From: Pelagophyceae sp. CCMP2097
Lineage: Eukaryota > Sar > Pelagophyceae
Reading direction: 5' to 3'
NCBI GenBank assembly: GCA_026770575.1
Contig: MU657177.1
Coordinates: 662,688-672,791 of the forward strand
DNA length: 10,104 bases
Shown: positions 7,040 through 10,104 of the stretch, one piece after another
How positions within the stretch are numbered: the first letter of the stretch is position 1
How the letters are laid out: every line of letters begins with the position of its first letter
The notes under the pieces: generated by a model
What the model was told of the DNA's origin: nothing
Database searches by the model: none
What the model saw: only the letters and a program-made list of their open reading frames with translations
Made by a program: the position numbers and the translations under genes

Positions 7040-7086
7040 CCGAAAATCACAACGTGGCACCGTTGGGCATCCGTTGTTATTTTCGG
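7040..7086. promoter_or_regulatory. 15-bp inverted repeat in a divergent promoter
   Basis: CCGAAAATCACAACG (7040-7054) and CGTTGTTATTTTCGG (7072-7086) are inverted copies with one mismatch, separated by 17 nt. The site lies between the ATG of the minus-strand gene (7000) and the first candidate ATG of the plus-strand HTTM gene (7157). This position fits an operator-like or shared regulatory element for both promoters; it could also be a hairpin in one of the 5' leaders. Function is inferred from position only. Confidence 0.45.
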
Positions 7087-7156
7087 CGAGTATTTGGGTT
7101 AGCCTGTGTGTCTTGGATTGGTTGCTTGACTGGTTGCCGGTGTCCTGGATCCCTCC

Positions 7157-8989
7157 ATGGCGATCCAGTCCGCGTTTTTTAGCTCAAGAATGCGTATGGC
7201 CCCGGTGCAGAAGGCCAAATATGGAACCGCGGGCCTAAACGCCAAGGCCGCCAGCACCGCCGCATCGCCGGGCGCCGCGAGCCGCCTCTTCCTCGCCTTG
7301 TGGGCGCAAGTCTGGTCACTGCAGCTTATGAAGGAGTGGCACATCCTTCGATCCAAGACGCCGTCGCCGTGCGTACACGATGCGTATACCGTCGAAGGAT
7401 GCCGGCGTCGAATGCCGTCGCAGGCTCGGCGCCGCCGTCGTCCTCGTCCTCGCCGGCGCTGTCGTCGAGAGTAGCTTGCTCGCGTTCTCGCAGCGCCGCG
7501 TCGCGCCGCGCGCCGCGCGCCTCGCGGTGGCCGGGCTCGTGTACGAAAGCCGGCGTCTCGGAGGGTGGACCGCGCAAACGAGGCTCGAGGCCGGCGTGCC
7601 TGAGGCTATAGCGCGCCGCGTAGGTACTGCGCCCTGCGCGGGTCGTCGAGCAACCACATCGTCCTACAGGGCCTCGTCTGCGTCTTGACGCTGGAGTCGT
7701 ACCTCCGCTCGTGGCGGCGGGCGTGCGACGACGCGTTCGGCGACGCTCTAGCCGCCGGCGCCCGAGCGCTCCTCGGCGCTTTATACTTCGTCACCGCCGT
7801 CGCAAAGTGCAACGACGACTGGGTCGACGCCGAGGCCTCGTGTGCCGTGCTCTACACCGTCGCGGGCGGCGTCGAAGTCGGAATTAAGTGGTGGCCTGCG
7901 CAGATGCTGGCCTGGCTGCCCTACGGCGCCCTCGCCGGCGAGTTCGGCCTCGCGGGCGCTTTGCTCGTCGCCGACCGGATGCCCGATGCCGCGCGGCTCG
8001 TGCTCGTGACCACCGCCGCGGTCTTCCACGTCGGCCTCGCCACGCCGAGGCCGCCACTCTCAGTCTACCCCTTCTCCATGCTCATGGCGCCGCTCTTCGC
8101 CGCGGCCACTGCCGGCGGCCGCGGCCGCAGCGCCGCGGCCGACGCGTGGCCGTGGCCTTCGGCCGTCGTTTCGGCCGAAGGCGCACTGCTCCTCGCAATC
8201 GCCTTTTCGGAGATGGGCGAGACGAGCGCAGAGTACCCGCCCTACGGGTCTTGGCGCGTCGGCCTCGCGTGGTGCATCTTCGCGTTTCAAGCAGTCGTCG
8301 GCCGCGCCTACGACCGCGTCCGCCGCGGCACGCCCGAAGACAATGGGCGACCCGCGCGGCGGTTTGCACGACCGGCGGTTTTGGCGGCGGTGCTGACGCT
8401 CGCCGTCGGCGCGGCGCCGTACCTGGGCCTGCGCACGCACCCGACGTTTGGCATGTTCTCCAACCTTCGCGTGGAGGAACCCTCGAACCACTGGTTCCTC
8501 GGCCGCTTCGCCGCGCGCGGGTTTGACAAGTTCGCGGGCGGCGCCGTCAGAGTCGACGCCACGTCGCTCCCAGCCGTCGCGTCGCTAAACGTCGACCTCG
8601 GCCGCTGGCTCGTCCCGCACACGGCGGCGGCGCTGCGCCGCGCCGGCGCCGCGACACAATTCTTCATCGCGCCGCCCGCCGCCCAATGGCCGCCCAACGC
8701 GTTCCCGGCGCCGTCGAACCACGACAACTTTGCCACTTTGAACAAGCCCGTCTTCACGTACCGCCACGAGCTCCGGCGCCGCATTGCCGACGCGCTGCCG
8801 AAGACGCGCGGCGCCTTCTTCGTCGACTACGTCGACGGCGCCGGCGAGCAACGGCGCTTCGAGCGCTTCGACAACGGCACGCTATCGCCCGGGTCGGACG
8901 CCGACCTCGCGAAACCGCTGCAGCCGCTCCAAGCGCTGCTCTTCCGCTACCGGCCCTTTGACCAAGACGTCTCGCCCTGCCGCCACTAA
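7157..8989 (+). CDS. HTTM (vitamin K-dependent carboxylase-like) multi-pass membrane protein (three exons)
   Basis: HTTM is the horizontally transferred transmembrane domain shared with vitamin K-dependent gamma-carboxylase; most free-standing members have no proven activity. Proposed model: exon 1 at 7157-7368, a 55-nt intron (GTGCGT...CGCAG), exon 2 at 7424-7540, an 83-nt intron (GTACGA...GCGTAG), exon 3 at 7624-8989; 564 aa. Splicing joins LAVAGLV to YCALRGSSSNHIVLQ, recovering the SNH motif. Membrane spans include LGAAVVLVLAGAVVESSLLA (72-91), 122-133, ALYFVTAVAKCNDDW (162-176; the hallmark AK-x-N-x-x-W), 206-225, 236-249, 257-273, 293-306 and 361-375. After these come YLGLRTHPTFGMFSNLRVEE (376-395) with PSNHWFL and a soluble C-terminal domain with TYRHELRRRIADAL. 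The start is uncertain: unspliced ATG 7380 gives a simpler 508-aa protein with a basic N terminus before the first span. Exon 3 is firm. The family is clear; the substrate is unknown. Confidence 0.8.
7342..7401 (+). repeat. 10-bp perfect inverted repeat across the first HTTM splice donor
   Basis: CATCCTTCGA (7342-7351) and TCGAAGGATG (7392-7401) are perfect inverted copies separated by 40 nt. The loop contains the proposed donor (7369) and the alternative ATG at 7380. In RNA this would form a stem over the donor. Confidence 0.5.
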
Positions 8990-9379
8990 CTCCTGCACAT
9001 AGCGGGCCGGACCATCGAGCCCTGCACATAACTCACACATAGTAATGCACATCAAGGAATCCTCTCTCGCGGACGATGCACCATCCCTGCCAGGTCCCTG
9101 GGGGAAAGCTTACGCGACGCGTGTCGTGGACGAGCAGGGCGCGGACGAGCAGAGTCAAACAAGGAGCCACAGAGACCGAACGGTTTCCAAGGGCAAAGGA
9201 CGCCGCGCTCCGAGTAAGCGCACCTAGGTGTGGCGTGGAGACGACGAGCACGGCCCTACAGACGGGCGCGCTCTGCGTCCCCCGGGCGTCTCTCGAGCGT
9301 CTCTCAAGCTCCCCGGCGAAAGTAAAACTTGATTTGTTCTGAGTGGGAATTCGAAAGATTTAAATCAGTCCCTATATTC
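8990..9379. other. Intergenic region downstream of the HTTM gene, no gene seen
   Basis: The HTTM 3' end is followed by three occurrences of a TGCACAT core (8993-9053) around CACACATAG. Short imperfect tandem repeats follow (GCGGACGAGCAG-like near 9130-9152, GCGTCTCTC-type near 9288-9310). A short plus-strand ORF at 9045-9227 starts with ATG (MHIKESSLADDAP) but has no recognisable domain and compositionally resembles non-coding DNA. The region turns AT-rich from about 9320. Confidence 0.4.
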
Positions 9380-9507
9380 ACAACCGCTGTTTGAGCCCAG
9401 AGGCGGAGCCCAGAGGCGGAGCTGGTTGGGTAGAACGCCCAGCCGCGCGACGACCGAGAGCCGGAAACAGCGGCCGTAAAAAGGGCAGCTGCAGCTTGGA
9501 ATTCGAA
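9346..9507 (+). repeat. 10-bp direct repeats flanking hairpin repeat copy B
   Basis: GGAATTCGAA is present at 9346-9355 and 9498-9507. The 142 bp between them contain the whole hairpin repeat copy B. The arrangement looks like a target-site duplication around an inserted element, though the repeats are offset from the element's inverted-repeat ends by 24 nt on the left and 17 nt on the right. Confidence 0.4.
9380..9480 (+). repeat. Hairpin-forming dispersed repeat, copy B
   Basis: Second copy of the element at 6-96. Terminal inverted repeats are CCGCTGTTT (9384-9392) and AAACAGCGG (9465-9473), one base pair longer than in copy A. The internal stem is GGTTGGG (9424-9430) against CCCAGCC (9438-9444) with a different loop. 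This copy carries a tandem duplication of the 13-mer GCCCAGAGGCGGA (9395-9407, 9408-9420) that copy A lacks. The block from the internal stem to GTAAA is nearly identical in both copies. Confidence 0.75.
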
Positions 9508-10104
9508 GGGAAAGCGGCAATAGCTCTACGAATCGTCGGGGAGCACTCACCTGGGCGGTCTGGCCCGAGGCACCGGGCTTTCCGGCTTGACGATACCCTC
9601 TCTCGCAAACCGGACGATATCGGTCCGTCCGTGCAGTTTTAAAGCCCCTAGTAATTCGGACTACAATTGTAAGCTCTAGAGGCAGTTCGAGGCGATGCGG
9701 CGTCCTGTGATGCTCGGCGTTGGCTGGGTTAGATCGGGGAAGGACGTGGCTTCAATCCAGCGCGCTGTGCGCGTCGGAAACGCTCGTGCTACATATCCTC
9801 GAGGAGAGGACTAGATTTAGTCCCCGTCGGCTCCTCGTTAAGACCCTGGCTTCTAGGAGGAGCCGCATGCCCAGAGCAGCTCACGGGACACTCATGACAC
9901 CCCCCAAGGCGACTCACGCCAGCCAAAACCCGTCTGGCTAGCCGAGAACCGGCCATTATGAGGCCTCATTTATTACCATAGCGCACCGGAGGTACTGCAG
10001 ACCCCCGGAGGGGGCCTTTGTCTCTATTTCGGGTATTTTCTAGGGACACAGTGGACGAGAGAAGAGGGAATTGAGATTTTATTAAACCTAGGGGGAAGGG
10101 GGGG
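9508..10104. other. Intergenic region, no gene supported
   Basis: No ORF here starts with ATG and encodes a recognisable protein; a 39-codon ATG frame at 9695-9814 has nothing to support it. Visible elements are the TACAATTGTA palindrome (9662-9671, also at 242-251), a cluster of small hairpins at 9797-9865, a CCCCC-GGA-GGGGG foldback near 10003-10015, and an AT-rich stretch followed by G runs at the window end (about 10070-10104). Confidence 0.4.
9797..9865. repeat. Cluster of three adjacent palindromes/hairpins
   Basis: Three foldbacks lie side by side: TCCTCGAGGA (9797-9806, perfect palindrome), GGACTAGATTTAGTCC (9808-9823, 6-bp stem, 4-nt loop) and CGGCTCCTC (9828-9836) with GAGGAGCCG (9857-9865), a 9-bp stem with a 20-nt loop. 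It resembles a small structured RNA or a cruciform-forming site. It does not match a tRNA: no T-loop or acceptor stem could be placed. Confidence 0.4.

Noticed and set aside
7099..7356. Minus-strand 85-codon frame with a hydrophobic stretch, opposite HTTM exon 1
   Set aside because: It has no ATG at its start (TTG), and the plus-strand exon joins the HTTM frame in the right phase. Not fully excluded.
9695..9814. 39-codon ATG frame and the overlapping 73-codon frame at 9720
   Set aside because: Too short, no domain, no supporting signals; the longer frame begins at TTG.
9700..9870. Possible tRNA suggested by GGCTTCAATCC near 9750 and nearby stems
   Set aside because: No matching acceptor stem, D-arm or anticodon arm could be placed at tRNA spacing.

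Overview
The window looks like nuclear DNA of a GC-rich, intron-bearing, gene-dense unicellular alga. A stramenopile of the pelagophyte type (Aureococcus/Pelagomonas-like) is my best guess, but no phylogenetic test was possible. The evidence is as follows. Genes alternate strand with very short gaps. Several genes only make sense when short introns (about 55-122 nt, donors mostly GTGCGN, acceptors often GTAG|G) are removed. Third codon positions are overwhelmingly G/C. The protein types (MYND+RING+Sel1, multi-pass RING, HTTM/gamma-carboxylase-like) fit protist algae.

Layout. (1) 6-96 is a ~90-bp hairpin repeat, seen again at 9380-9480; 96-240 is a G/C-tract foldback region. (2) 310-728 (+) is a two-exon PpnP-type nucleoside phosphorylase with a clean TATA box. 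(3) 752-2078 (-) is a two-exon aldose-1-epimerase (mutarotase)-fold protein with a C-terminal membrane anchor, converging on PpnP with only 23 bp between the stops. (4) 2333-4078 (-) is a multi-pass membrane RING-finger protein. Its 5' end overlaps a decayed WD40-repeat fragment. (5) 4079-4518 is a divergent promoter region. (6) 4519-5556 (+) is a MYND + RING + Sel1-repeat gene whose MYND finger is cut by an in-frame TAA. (7) 5690-6011 (-) is a small two-exon gene (80 aa) and 6181-7000 (-) a three-exon, partly helical/coiled-coil gene (225 aa); neither was recognised. (8) 7001-7156 is a second divergent promoter region with a 15-bp inverted repeat. (9) 7157-8989 (+) is a three-exon HTTM-domain multi-pass membrane protein. 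(10) 8990-10104 has no supportable gene. It holds the second hairpin repeat, 10-bp direct repeats around it, and a cluster of small palindromes.

The genes do not form an operon or one pathway. Two encode probable small-molecule enzymes (nucleoside phosphorylase, sugar mutarotase) and two encode RING proteins, suggesting ubiquitin-ligase activity. The most notable features are the interrupted MYND gene, the WD40 relic read in a different frame from the overlapping RING gene, the repeated foldback element at both ends of the window, and the eukaryotic intron-bearing PpnP. I see no CRISPR array, rRNA, tRNA or recognisable transposase.
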